A stretch of 64,000 nucleotides of DNA from Aedoeadaptatus coli (GCF_900343085.1 NZ_OPYI01000002.1:1-64000), one strand, 5' to 3'. Numbered from the stretch's first letter, positions 1 through 7,715 are shown. Numbers and translations are program-made. The notes: a model not told the origin generated them from the sequence alone.

Positions 1-259
1 CTTCAAAGCGCGTGCCGCAATCCTTGCAATCATAGCGTGTCTTTTTGACGCGAAGAAACACGTGCTTGCGCCGCATCGGTGCGTCCCGAAGGACTTGCTC
101 CCGGTGATCGTGGACCCAGGCGTGGGACGAGCCACAGTGTGGACACACCCGATCGTGAACGGGCTTGCAATCAATGGTAATGAGGCGTCTTTCTTCTAAA
201 ACACCGGTGACCTCGACATCTTGGATTCCTAAAAGTAATGTGGTAATATTGTTTTGCAC
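1..259 (-). CDS. ISL3-family transposase, N-terminal part (runs off window)
   Basis: The reading frame opens with GTG at 259, preceded by a good GGAGGG ribosome binding site, and stays open for 86 codons to the window edge. The translation shows two CxxC knuckles (CPHC near residue 41 and CKDC near residue 80) around a basic, His-rich stretch. This is the zinc-ribbon that begins ISL3-family transposases; the catalytic DDE part lies outside the window. It is on the same strand as its neighbours. Whether the element is complete cannot be judged. Family call is by recognition of the N-terminal domain only. Confidence 0.8.
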   Translation of the reverse strand, partial: MQNNITTLLLGIQDVEVTGVLEERRLITIDCKPVHDRVCPHCGSSHAWVHDHREQVLRDAPMRRKHVFLRVKKTRYDCKDCGTRFE

Positions 260-333
260 TTGTTTGCCCTCCTTTATTATTTTGTGGTGATTTAATTTTA
301 GGTGATAGGGAAAACAAGTGCTATCTTTTTGCA

Positions 334-372
334 CAAAAATATCCATTGAGGAGGTTACTCCCCAACGGATAT
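334..372 (-). terminator. Hairpin with T-run upstream of the transposase
   Basis: Arms 339-353 and 358-372 pair over 15 positions with two mismatches and a 4-nt GTTA loop. On the minus strand the hairpin is followed by five T (338-334). It would stop minus-strand transcripts from the efp side before they enter the transposase. It could also be part of the insertion sequence end; I could not place the element's terminal repeat. Confidence 0.5.
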
Positions 373-381
373 TATAGAGCC

Positions 382-413
382 AAAAAAGAGGGGGAATCGG
401 ATGATTCTCCCTC
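382..413 (-). terminator. Rho-independent terminator after the CD1247-like gene
   Basis: On the minus strand an 11-bp stem (GAGGGAGAATC paired with GATTCCCCCTC, one mismatch) is followed directly by six T. It lies about 45 bases past the stop codon of the acidic-protein gene and is a textbook terminator. Confidence 0.75.
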
Positions 414-430
414 CTTTGTCATCACTCTGA

Positions 431-456
431 AACCGCCCGCAGGCGGTTCATTTTTT
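431..456 (+). terminator. Small GC hairpin with plus-strand T-run
   Basis: AACCGCC (431-437) pairs with GGCGGTT (442-448), and on the plus strand TTTTTT follows at 451-456. It faces against the annotated genes and touches the stop codon of the acidic-protein gene. It may block antisense transcripts or simply add to the terminator cluster here. Confidence 0.35.
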
Positions 457-790
457 ATTCAGCTTCGTCTTCGGATACTTCGATATCTTCGAACATTTCC
501 TCGGCGGTTTCCGGGTAGGTTTCGAAGAAGTCGAAATCGTCCAGATCAAAGTCATCGTAGTCGTCAAAATCGTCGTCTTCGTAGACATAGTCTTCCAATT
601 CGGCCAAGTCTTCTTCTACGACGTCGACATAACTTTCCATGTCTTCGAATTTTTCATCGACGACTTCTGCCAATTCCGCGACCACGTCGACGAGTTCCAA
701 TAGAATTTGGCCTTCTTTCGACGATTCTTCCAGTCCCAATCCATCTGCTAAACCTTGAACATAAGCGATGCGTTGCAAAATGTTTTTCAT
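455..790 (-). CDS. Acidic protein with CD1247-type N-terminal domain
   Basis: The product is 111 residues. Residues 1-50 resemble the N-terminal domain of the clostridial CD1247 family (a helical start with a YVQGLADGLGL core). The rest is extremely acidic, with an Asp/Phe/Tyr-rich run around residues 70-88, and is probably disordered. An AAGGAGG site stands 5 bases before the ATG. It follows efp by 14 bases and ends in a strong terminator, so the two are co-transcribed. Function is unknown; the family is often found beside efp in clostridia, from memory rather than a search. Confidence 0.7.
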   Translation of the reverse strand: MKNILQRIAYVQGLADGLGLEESSKEGQILLELVDVVAELAEVVDEKFEDMESYVDVVEEDLAELEDYVYEDDDFDDYDDFDLDDFDFFETYPETAEEMFEDIEVSEDEAE

Positions 791-804
791 GGTTGCCTCC
801 TTGG

Positions 805-1362
805 CTACACTCTGGACATATATTCGCCGGAACGTGTGTCTATGCGAATAATATCTCCCCGATCGACAAACAAGGGCACAAGTAGGGTGAAACCTGTCTC
901 AACGGTAGCGGGTTTTGTCGCGCCGGAAGTGGTGTCGCCCTTTACGCCGGGCTCGGTTTCCGTAACTTCTAATTCGACAAAGTTTTCCGGGGTGACGTTA
1001 AAAGGCTTGCCTTGATAGATTTGGATTGTCGCCATGTCGTTTTCGCGCATAAAGTTTAATGCGTTTTCCACGAATTCCTTTTCGATGGGCATTTGTTCGT
1101 AAGTTTCGGTGTCCATAAAGTAGTAAAGCGCGCCATCGGAATACAAGTATTGCATTTGCTTGGTTTCGATTACGGCACTTTCAAACTTTTCCGAGGGGTT
1201 GAAGGTGGTTTCCTTCGCGCCGCCGTTTAAAACCGAACGAATTTTAGCACGAACGAAGGCCGCACCTTTTCCCGGTTTAACGTGTTGAAAATCCACGACT
1301 TGGTAGACGTCTCCGTCCATTACAAAAGTTACACCTTTTCTAAAATCACCAGCTGAGATCAT
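805..1362 (-). CDS. efp: Elongation factor P
   Basis: EF-P enters the ribosomal E site and rescues ribosomes stalled at polyproline stretches. The 185-residue product has the usual family length and the three-domain order: a KOW-like N domain with the loop tip [11 protein letters not shown] (the modifiable Lys lies in GKG), then two OB folds. The ATG is preceded by AAGGAGGAAATT. The gene has its own promoter at 1392-1420 and leads a two-gene unit with the acidic CD1247-like gene. No gene for a Lys-modifying enzyme is nearby. Confidence 0.97.
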   Translation of the reverse strand: MISAGDFRKGVTFVMDGDVYQVVDFQHVKPGKGAAFVRAKIRSVLNGGAKETTFNPSEKFESAVIETKQMQYLYSDGALYYFMDTETYEQMPIEKEFVENALNFMRENDMATIQIYQGKPFNVTPENFVELEVTETEPGVKGDTTSGATKPATVETGFTLLVPLFVDRGDIIRIDTRSGEYMSRV

Positions 1363-1391
1363 AATTTCCTCCTTAATTGTACTGCCTATTT

Positions 1392-1420
1392 ATTATATCA
1401 AATTGAAAAATAACCCACAA
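1392..1420 (-). promoter_or_regulatory. Sigma-A-type promoter of efp
   Basis: On the minus strand TTGTGG (1420-1415) and TATAAT (1397-1392) are separated by exactly 17 bases. The transcript would start about 20 bases before the efp ribosome binding site. A weak hairpin after the pilus operon overlaps the -35 side. Confidence 0.7.
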
Positions 1421-1436
1421 GATGTGAGGCACCGCC

Positions 1437-2339
1437 TTAGTAAAGCTTTTTTAGGCGGTAGCCACTCGGCTTTATGAAGTCGTCGAAAAAATAAAAGGAT
1501 TGTTCCACGGGGCGCGGTTGAAAATTGACGCGGATCGGCCCGGTATTTTCGCCGATGAGAAGCCCGTCCACGACCATTTGCCCTTTCACGGCCGACCCGG
1601 GCTCGCGAATCAACACGCCTTTGACGTGGACGTCCCCCTTCAGGAAGGATCCTTTTTTCAGCCAAAGAACGCCGCTCACATCCAGGGGGTTTTCCGTTTC
1701 CACGGCGCTTTCTATTTCCCAACGAAGCTTTTCCGTGTTCTCGAGAAAGGGAATTTCCTGATTTTCTTCCGTAACCTGCACAAGTTTTCCGTCTTTTTGC
1801 CTCAAATGAAGCGTCTCCTGTGTGATGACGGAACGAATGCCCGCTTCAGGCGGCTTTGCAAAGCTCTCGGCAAGCATAGACTGCCAAGCCCCGTAAACGC
1901 CGGCATTTTTCATTTCTTCCACGCTGAGCACGCCGTCTTCTTGGATAAAAAGGGGATTCACGCCGTCGAAACGCAGGCACGCCTTGGCGCCGATGCCCTT
2001 ATATTTGCAGGAAGTCTCCAGTTTAACGGCGGTATAGCTTCCCTTTTCTGCTACGTAGGACAGGCGGGGATGTTCATCTGACACATCGTCCATGGAAACG
2101 GCCGCAAGACGGTAACTTCCGCCTAATTGAATGACGTCGGTGATCATTTTTTTACTGACGCCTTCGTTGGCCAGATACGCTAGGGACTCGGCGTAATAGG
2201 AGGCCTGCTTTTCGTCTTTTTCCGCGCCGAGCAAAAGCAGATTGTCTTCGATGCGGGAAAAAATCACCAATGACAGGAGGCTGATCACAGCAAAGATAAA
2301 GACGGCCATGAGGGCGATGGCGCCGCGCCGCCTACTCAT
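1437..2339 (-). CDS. PilX-like membrane-anchored pilus component
   Basis: The 300-residue protein starts with a short basic leader (MSRRRGA) and a long hydrophobic helix (about residues 7-27) followed by SRIEDN. This is the layout of PilX/PilX_N-type minor pilus proteins, which lack the strict GFTLxE box. The remainder is a soluble, externally placed region without a recognisable catalytic motif. It overlaps the preceding pseudopilin gene by 8 bases and is last in the operon. Probable role: minor subunit at a pilus or pseudopilus tip. Confident about the fold class of the N terminus, not about the exact job. Confidence 0.6.
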   Translation of the reverse strand: MSRRRGAIALMAVFIFAVISLLSLVIFSRIEDNLLLLGAEKDEKQASYYAESLAYLANEGVSKKMITDVIQLGGSYRLAAVSMDDVSDEHPRLSYVAEKGSYTAVKLETSCKYKGIGAKACLRFDGVNPLFIQEDGVLSVEEMKNAGVYGAWQSMLAESFAKPPEAGIRSVITQETLHLRQKDGKLVQVTEENQEIPFLENTEKLRWEIESAVETENPLDVSGVLWLKKGSFLKGDVHVKGVLIREPGSAVKGQMVVDGLLIGENTGPIRVNFQPRPVEQSFYFFDDFIKPSGYRLKKLY

Positions 2340-2853
2340 AAGACCCCCTCAAGGCGACGACGCGCTTCGATTCACCACCGCATTTAAGGCGGATCACGAG
2401 GTAAGCGTCTTTTTTCTCAAAGCTGAGCCCGTCCACATGCCTCAGTATGACGGTTTGTGTGCCTTGTTTTACGTTCAAACGGTTGATGGGATACTTGATG
2501 TGGCTGTGATCGGCGAAGCGAGACAATTTGTCGCCTTCAAAGATATAGCTCACCACTTTGTGCCCCTCTTCTCCCGGCTCGCGAACGTAAAATTGAACGT
2601 AATTCTCTCCGATTCGATAGATGCTGTCGGCCCCAAGAAGCTCATCCACCATGCTGTTTAAAGCGAAGCTTACGTCGTTTTCGCGATTGATGCGGCCGGC
2701 GAAGGCGGCGGCGCCGTTCAGTCCGCTGAATAAAATTTGGCTAAGTAAAGCGATGAGTACGGCGCCGATGGCCATGGCCAACAGAAGTTCAAGGAGTGTA
2801 AAGGCTTTTTTTCGGTCGGAGGGACACCAAGAGGCTTTTCCCCGTCTTTTCAT
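2332..2853 (-). CDS. Type IV prepilin-like protein (GspJ-like position)
   Basis: The product is 173 residues counted from the ATG at 2853, which has GGAGGTG upstream; a TTG directly before it is an alternative start. The leader is basic (KKAFTLLELLLAMA), with cleavage expected before Phe and Glu at mature position 5, the hallmark of class III signal peptides cut by prepilin peptidase. A C-terminal beta-rich domain follows. It overlaps both neighbours, sits fourth in a five-gene pilus-like operon, and matches the minor pseudopilin J position. No disulfide pair is obvious. Confidence 0.75.
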   Translation of the reverse strand: MKRRGKASWCPSDRKKAFTLLELLLAMAIGAVLIALLSQILFSGLNGAAAFAGRINRENDVSFALNSMVDELLGADSIYRIGENYVQFYVREPGEEGHKVVSYIFEGDKLSRFADHSHIKYPINRLNVKQGTQTVILRHVDGLSFEKKDAYLVIRLKCGGESKRVVALRGSYE

Positions 2854-3106
2854 CAAACACCTCCACTTTCTCCAATTGATCGTCGTAGCTCGTGACGACG
2901 ACGTGTATTCCCGGCTCCGCCTTGTCTTCGTAGGCCATGTAAGATTCCATGGTATTGACGCTTCGATTGAGCCTGTCCCGCTTCGTATTTTGTTCGTTTA
3001 ATTGCTTGAAGCTGCCTCCCAAAAAGGCGCTGAGCATGACGGTAACCAGGGCGATAATGGCAGCGGCCACCATGACTTCAAGCAAAGTGAAGCTAGCTTT
3101 CTTCAT
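2789..3106 (-). CDS. Type IV prepilin-like protein (GspI-like, short)
   Basis: The start is the ATG at 3106, with GGAGAG upstream; an upstream in-frame ATG at 3133 would put nine residues before the leader and is less likely. The product is 105 residues. The prepilin box reads MKKASFTLLEVMVAA, with cleavage before Phe and Glu5 in place. The globular part is only about 70 residues, small for a pseudopilin. It overlaps its downstream neighbour by 65 bases and its upstream neighbour by 14, so expression must be tightly coupled. Confidence 0.75.
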   Translation of the reverse strand: MKKASFTLLEVMVAAAIIALVTVMLSAFLGGSFKQLNEQNTKRDRLNRSVNTMESYMAYEDKAEPGIHVVVTSYDDQLEKVEVFDEKTGKSLLVSLRPKKSLYTP

Positions 3107-3536
3107 CGGCTCTCTCCATTCGAATGCGTCCATTCACCGGCGCCACGATGACGTTAAAGGCCGTTTTCCCGACGCGAAAGGTGATCGTGCCGCTGTTGGA
3201 CGGCCTGCCCGACGGACTGAATGAAATACTATTCCCGCCTTGCGCCGTATTGGATTCGACGAAGATCAGCTCGTCTTCGTAGGGCACGGTCTTTTCAATT
3301 TCATCATATTGAATCATGTATCGGTCGTTTTCAAAAATCATATTCGTATGAGCCCGCGTAATCATGGCGCGCTTTCTCAAGTCGCTGAGCTCCCCTGTGA
3401 TGGTATGAATTTGGCGTTCAGCTTTAAATCGCCGAACGCCTTTCATTCCCATGACGCCGATGGTGATGAGGACCGCCACAATGGCGATGACACAAATCAG
3501 TTCCACAAGGGTCATGGCTTTTAATTTAGTTTTCAT
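3093..3536 (-). CDS. Type IV prepilin-like protein (GspH/FimT-like)
   Basis: A 147-residue product with leader MKTKLKA, then MTLVELICVIA, so mature residue 1 would be Met and Glu5 is present. After the helix comes LRKRAMITRAHTNM, typical of GspH/FimT pseudopilins, where a short loop leads into the beta-domain. It overlaps the gene in front by 11 bases. A pseudopilin H-I-J-X set in this order is the usual minor-pilin tip complex of type II/type IV pilus systems. Confidence 0.75.
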   Translation of the reverse strand: MKTKLKAMTLVELICVIAIVAVLITIGVMGMKGVRRFKAERQIHTITGELSDLRKRAMITRAHTNMIFENDRYMIQYDEIEKTVPYEDELIFVESNTAQGGNSISFSPSGRPSNSGTITFRVGKTAFNVIVAPVNGRIRMERADEES

Positions 3537-4932
3537 TCGATAGGATTTGAATGTTTCGAATGGCCATCACTTCGCTTACAGCGCCTTGATCCGTAAAGGT
3601 GTAGCGAAGTTGATTAACGCGAATCGAGCCGTCCATGCCGTTTAAGGGGAAGAAAATGCGATAGAATCCGTCGCCTAAATCCTCTTTGCGCAGGGGAAGA
3701 ACTTCCTTGCTGTTTCCTTCCTCGTCGGCCAAGATCAGACTGTAAATGCCTTCGGTCTTCGCACCGTCGGATACGTCGATGCTGAATTCATGGCCGTTTT
3801 TCGGCAGATAGAATCCGCCGGTGTCCATGATGACGACGCGCTTCGGCGCTACTTGGCCCTCTGCCCTTATAGGCGTATCGAATTTCACGTCGAGAATTTG
3901 ATAGGCCTTGTCCACGTTGCGGTCCGTCTGCGGCTCCAGTACCACGGGCATGCCCTCATCCATGGAAGCCGACAAGAAGCAATCGAAGGCCGAGTACGTC
4001 GTCAAGGCCGGCGCCAAGTTGACGGTATCTTTCGTCTTCGGCGGCGTTTCCGATTGAGGTTTCACTTGAGGCTTCGGCTGTTCTGCCGGTTTTGTGCTCG
4101 GTGTTGTCGTATGGGATGTAGACGGTGCCGTCCTGGGCGGCGCGACGGGCGTCGTCGTGTGGGATGTGGACGGCGCGACAGGCGTGGTCGTGCGGGACGT
4201 AGACGGGTAGACCGGGCGCCACGTGGATGTGCTCGAAGATGAGCTCGAAGGCGCCGTGGCCGTGCCGGTGCCCGTTGCAGGGGTCGCCGTCGTGTCCGGT
4301 GCGGCAGGCGCTGTGGCCTCAGGCGCCGGCGTGTCGAAGGTTTTCGACGATAGGCTGTTGTCCACGATGTCGTAGGGAATGGACAGGCGAATGGACGTGG
4401 CCTCCACATCCGACGGATCTTTGTTGTAGCTGATGGAATCGATGTTCAGCTTATAGGATACGCCCTGCAGGGTTTCCAAATACTGACTCAACACGTCGGT
4501 GGAGCCGCTGTGCTCCACGACCAAGTTCATGAGCCCGGAATTTTCACCGTCGGGCACCACTTCTTCGCTGGTAATTTCCACATTGGGATCCGACGCGATG
4601 TCGTTGGCTACGGCCTGTTCCACTTCCGTTTCTTTTAAGGTGGGCTTTTCGTCGGCAAAGGCCGCTCCGTCCCCTTCTTGGGCGTGGGCCACGGCCGGCG
4701 TGGCGTTTAACGCCGCCCGAAGGGCGTCCTGCTGCGTCTTGGGCGCGTGAATAAAGGCGCCGTAGCCCGTACCCGATGCCGCAAAAATAAGCACCGCCGC
4801 TAAAGCTGCCTGTTCTTTTTTAGAAAAGTTTCCTTCTTTTATTCGATTAATTGTGTTTTTAATATAAGGCTTCATCTCGCTGTTTCGTTCGGGAATATCC
4901 CCTTTGCGCGAAGATAAAAAATCAAGTTTCAC
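3526..4932 (-). CDS. Membrane-anchored protein with Pro/Thr/Ser linker, first gene of the pilus-like operon
   Basis: GTG start at 4932 behind GAGGTGA; 468 residues. A cytoplasmic segment (1-40) is followed by one membrane helix (about 43-62), then an alpha/beta region to about residue 205 that recalls PilO/PilN-type alignment proteins. A long low-complexity linker (about 205-300, rich in Ser, Thr, Pro) carries tandem 11-residue repeats, and a C-terminal beta-rich domain (about 305-468) completes it. The operon position supports a pilus-assembly role, but I recognise no family for the C-terminal domain. It may be an anchor that reaches through the wall. Confidence 0.5.
   Translation of the reverse strand: MKLDFLSSRKGDIPERNSEMKPYIKNTINRIKEGNFSKKEQAALAAVLIFAASGTGYGAFIHAPKTQQDALRAALNATPAVAHAQEGDGAAFADEKPTLKETEVEQAVANDIASDPNVEITSEEVVPDGENSGLMNLVVEHSGSTDVLSQYLETLQGVSYKLNIDSISYNKDPSDVEATSIRLSIPYDIVDNSLSSKTFDTPAPEATAPAAPDTTATPATGTGTATAPSSSSSSTSTWRPVYPSTSRTTTPVAPSTSHTTTPVAPPRTAPSTSHTTTPSTKPAEQPKPQVKPQSETPPKTKDTVNLAPALTTYSAFDCFLSASMDEGMPVVLEPQTDRNVDKAYQILDVKFDTPIRAEGQVAPKRVVIMDTGGFYLPKNGHEFSIDVSDGAKTEGIYSLILADEEGNSKEVLPLRKEDLGDGFYRIFFPLNGMDGSIRVNQLRYTFTDQGAVSEVMAIRNIQILSNEN
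4139..4204 (-). repeat. 33-bp tandem repeat coding for the Pro/Thr linker
   Basis: Two adjacent 33-base units (4139-4171 and 4172-4204) differ at a handful of positions, and a third partial copy lies at 4100-4123. Each unit codes for an 11-residue PSTSHTTTPVA-type repeat. The repeat is in frame, so copy-number changes would alter linker length without breaking the protein. Confidence 0.7.
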
Positions 4933-4950
4933 ACCATCACCTCTTCAAAT

Positions 4951-4979
4951 ATTCTATCAAAGGCCTGGAGCTCTGTCGA
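4951..4979 (-). promoter_or_regulatory. Promoter of the pilus-like operon
   Basis: On the minus strand TCGACA (4979-4974) and TAGAAT (4956-4951) are 17 bases apart, just past the terminator of the SGNH gene and about 18 bases before the GTG start. This makes the five pilus-type genes an independent unit. Confidence 0.65.
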
Positions 4980-5002
4980 TGGAATTTCAGTGAAATCAAC
5001 GC

Positions 5003-5035
5003 AAAAAAAGAGCCTGCAACGGGTGCAAGCTCTTC
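5003..5035 (-). terminator. Terminator of the thrS-SGNH operon
   Basis: On the minus strand AGAGCTTGCA and TGCAGGCTCT form a hairpin with one bulge pair around a CCCGT loop, followed by TTTTTTT. It begins immediately after the TAA of the SGNH gene. Confidence 0.85.
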
Positions 5036-5037
5036 TT

Positions 5038-5571
5038 TTAAAAAATAGCATTGGCTTTTCCATAATCGTGAACGGCGCGGGCGATCATTTCGTGGCCTTC
5101 GGGCATTAAATGGATGCCGTCGATGTAAAGGGCCGGATCGTTCGGAATCACCGAATCCAAATGAAGGCCGGAGGCTCTCTCGTTCAGCTCCTTCATCTTC
5201 TCTTGGAGCGACACGATCATGCTCATGCCGACAAAGAGCTCGTCATCGACGATTTCAGGCGTCGGCGGCACGATAATCACGGCTCGGGCGCCTCGTTTTC
5301 GGGCGTAGGCTTCGAGGCTTTCGTAGGCCTTTATGACCTGATCCACGGTGCCTTCGCCCAACAAATCGTTGGCGCCGCCTAAAACCAAGAGCACGTCTCC
5401 TTCATTTAGCACAGGAGGCATGTCACAAAGCTCCGTGATCCAAGCGCCGTTCATGCCCAAATTGGCGACGGGCCGGTTCAAAAGCTTTTCCAATCGACTG
5501 ACCCAGCACTCATCGAAATCCACGCCGTAGCCCGCCACATAAGAGTCGCCAAAAGCGAAGATCTTAGTCAA
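5038..5571 (-). CDS. SGNH/GDSL-type hydrolase
   Basis: A 177-residue protein with all the SGNH blocks: block I FAFGDSYVAGYG (nucleophile Ser10), block II Gly in NLGMNGAW, block III GGAND, and block V DGIHLMPEGH supplying Asp and His. No signal peptide is seen, so it should act in the cytoplasm as a lipase/esterase-like enzyme; the substrate is unknown. It starts with TTG inside the last codons of thrS (8-base overlap) and has no clear ribosome binding site, so translation is probably coupled to thrS and controlled by the same T-box. Confidence 0.85.
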   Translation of the reverse strand: MTKIFAFGDSYVAGYGVDFDECWVSRLEKLLNRPVANLGMNGAWITELCDMPPVLNEGDVLLVLGGANDLLGEGTVDQVIKAYESLEAYARKRGARAVIIVPPTPEIVDDELFVGMSMIVSLQEKMKELNERASGLHLDSVIPNDPALYIDGIHLMPEGHEMIARAVHDYGKANAIF

Positions 5572-7468
5572 TTTTCTTGCTTTCGATTTCTTCTTTTAAT
5601 TCGCCTAAGAAATCGGCAAGTTCAACATCGCTGCGTTCATTGCCGTCGCGGTCGCGAACGGAGATCTTGCCGCTGTCCGCTTCTTTTTCGCCGACGATGA
5701 CCATGTAGTTGACCCGTTCCATTTGTGCGTCGCGGATCTTCTTGCCGATCTTTTCGTTGCGTTCGTCGTATTCGGCACGGATGCCGGCATCGGAAAGTTC
5801 TTTGGTGACTTTCAGGGCGTAATCTTCGAATTTTTCACTGATGGGAAGCACTTTTACTTGGACCGGTGCGAGCCACAAGGGGAATTTACCGGCAAAGTGT
5901 TCGACTAAAATGCCGAAGAAGCGTTCCATGGAGCCCATGAGGGCGCGGTGACTCATAACGGGTTGTTGTTTTTCGCCCTTTTCGTCCACATAGGTCAATT
6001 CAAAGCTTTGGGGCATTTGGAAATCCAATTGAATGGTTCCGCATTGCCAGGTACGACCGATGGCATCGCGCAGGTGGAAGTCGATCTTCGGACCGTAGAA
6101 TGCGCCGTCGCCTTCGTTGATTTCGTATTCCATTTCCTTGCTGTCCAAGGCTTTTTTCAGCGCTTCAATGGCCATATCCCATTGTTCGTCGGTACCCATG
6201 CTGTCTTCGGGACGCGTGGAAAGTTCCACCGTGTAGTCGAAGCCGAAGGTATTGTAAAGTTCATCGGCCAAGTCGATGAGCTTAATGACTTCTTCTTGGA
6301 TTTGCGAGGGAAGCATGAACACGTGGGCATCGTCTTGGGTAAAGGTACGAACTCTGAACAGGCCGTGGAGGGCGCCGGAAAGTTCGTGGCGGTGCACTTG
6401 ACCGAATTCCATGAGCTTAATGGGGAAGTCTCTGTAAGAGTGCATGGATTGTTCATAAACCAAAATGGATCCCGGGCAGTTCATGGGTTTGATGGCGTAG
6501 TCTTCGCCGTCGATTTTGGTGAAGTACATATTATCGCGGTAGTGATCCCAGTGACCGGAGCGGTGCCACAAGTCTTCGTTTAAGATCATGGGCGTCTTGA
6601 TTTCGCCGTAGCCCCGTTCAATTTGCAGGTCGCGCCAGAAGCGTTCCAATTCGTTTCTTACGAGCATTCCCTTGGGATGGAAGAAGGGGAAGCCGGGGCC
6701 TTCGTCGCGGAAGCTGAACAGATCCAATTCGCGGCCGATCTTTCTGTGGTCGCGACGCTTGGCTTCTTCCAGGCGTTCCATGTATTCGTCGAGATCTTTC
6801 TTCTTCGGGAAGGAGATGCCGTAGATCCGTTGAAGCATCTTGTTCTTTTCGTCGCCGCGCCAGTAAGCGCCGGCGATGGAGGTCAGCTTCACGGCCTTAA
6901 TGTCTTTTACATTTTCCAAATGGGGTCCGCGGCACAAATCCACGTAGTCGCCCAGGGTGTAGATGGAAATTTCTTCGTCGGCGGGGAGATCTTCGATAAG
7001 TTCGATCTTGTAGGGTTCGTCCTTGAAGAGTTCTTCCGCTTCGGCTTTGGAAAGAACTTTTCTTTCAAAGACCGGGCCTTCTTTGACGATGGCCTTCATT
7101 TCCTTTTCGATCTTTTCCAAATCGTCGGTGCTTAATTGTTCGTCCAAGTCGATATCGTAGTAGAAGCCGTTTTCAATGGAAGGACCGATGGCAAATTTCG
7201 TGTTGGGCCACAGGCGTTTGATGGCATAGGCCATTAAGTGGGCCGTGGAGTGCCAGAAGATTTGTTTGCCTTCTTCGTCTTCGAATTTAACGACTTTGAT
7301 GGTGCCGTCTTCGTCGATAAAATCGTGTTTGCCTAAAATCACGCCGTTGTAAACACAGCCGACGCTGGCTCGTTCCAAGCCTTCGGAAATGTCGGCGATT
7401 AATTCTTTCACCGATTTTTTCGATTCATATTCTTTTGAACTTCCGTCGGGATAACTTACTTTAAACAT
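5564..7468 (-). CDS. thrS: Threonyl-tRNA synthetase
   Basis: Charges tRNA-Thr. The 634-residue product has the N-terminal TGS domain (about 1-60), the editing domain with HSTAHLMAYAIKRLWP, the class II catalytic core (about 240-530, with FRDEGPGFPFFHPKGM and motif 2 near QVHRHELSG), and a C-terminal anticodon-binding domain. The second of two adjacent ATG codons (7468) is best spaced from the GAGGTG site. The leader carries a T-box, and the SGNH hydrolase gene follows with an 8-base overlap. Confidence 0.98.
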   Translation of the reverse strand: MFKVSYPDGSSKEYESKKSVKELIADISEGLERASVGCVYNGVILGKHDFIDEDGTIKVVKFEDEEGKQIFWHSTAHLMAYAIKRLWPNTKFAIGPSIENGFYYDIDLDEQLSTDDLEKIEKEMKAIVKEGPVFERKVLSKAEAEELFKDEPYKIELIEDLPADEEISIYTLGDYVDLCRGPHLENVKDIKAVKLTSIAGAYWRGDEKNKMLQRIYGISFPKKKDLDEYMERLEEAKRRDHRKIGRELDLFSFRDEGPGFPFFHPKGMLVRNELERFWRDLQIERGYGEIKTPMILNEDLWHRSGHWDHYRDNMYFTKIDGEDYAIKPMNCPGSILVYEQSMHSYRDFPIKLMEFGQVHRHELSGALHGLFRVRTFTQDDAHVFMLPSQIQEEVIKLIDLADELYNTFGFDYTVELSTRPEDSMGTDEQWDMAIEALKKALDSKEMEYEINEGDGAFYGPKIDFHLRDAIGRTWQCGTIQLDFQMPQSFELTYVDEKGEKQQPVMSHRALMGSMERFFGILVEHFAGKFPLWLAPVQVKVLPISEKFEDYALKVTKELSDAGIRAEYDERNEKIGKKIRDAQMERVNYMVIVGEKEADSGKISVRDRDGNERSDVELADFLGELKEEIESKKID

Positions 7469-7482
7469 CATTCACCTCAATT

Positions 7483-7667
7483 AAAAAAACCGACCGTCCC
7501 CAAAAGGACGATCGGTACCGTGGTTCCACCTTCATTACTTCTCAAAACATGTAACGCCTGTTAAGCGCTGCCGATTAAGGCAGACGTCGGGGTTGGTTTT
7601 CCACAAAATTAAGAGCTTTCACCGTCCTCTTTCGCTAAGGCTTTGTGTACTCGTCCCTTCATTCATG
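7483..7667 (-). promoter_or_regulatory. T-box leader of thrS
   Basis: The minus-strand leader contains the T-box core GGTGGAACCACGG (within 7514-7532), followed by a terminator hairpin (CCGATCGTCC paired with GGACGGTCGG, 7490-7515) and seven T (7489-7483). The 5' half is structured as expected for stem I with an AGTA-type bulge. An ACC triplet in an unpaired stretch near 7595 could be the specifier, but I did not fold it. Uncharged tRNA-Thr should favour read-through into thrS. Confidence 0.9.
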
Positions 7668-7673
7668 GTAAGA

Positions 7674-7702
7674 AGTATAGCAGATCCCTGTTGCTTTTGC
7701 AA
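7674..7702 (-). promoter_or_regulatory. Promoter of the thrS T-box transcript
   Basis: On the minus strand TTGCAA (7702-7697) and TATACT (7679-7674) are 17 bases apart, starting the transcript about 7 bases before the T-box leader. The -35 overlaps a small GTTGC/GCAAC hairpin after hisS. Confidence 0.7.
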
Positions 7703-7715
7703 CTGTGTTTCTTCT

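Noticed and set aside
346-885. Long Arg-rich plus-strand frame opposite the acidic-protein gene
   Set aside because: It is the mirror of an Asp/Glu-rich coding sequence, has no homology and crosses two terminators.
7681-7715. GTTGC/GCAAC hairpin after hisS as a terminator
   Set aside because: The 5-bp stem is not followed by a T-run and overlaps the thrS -35 element.
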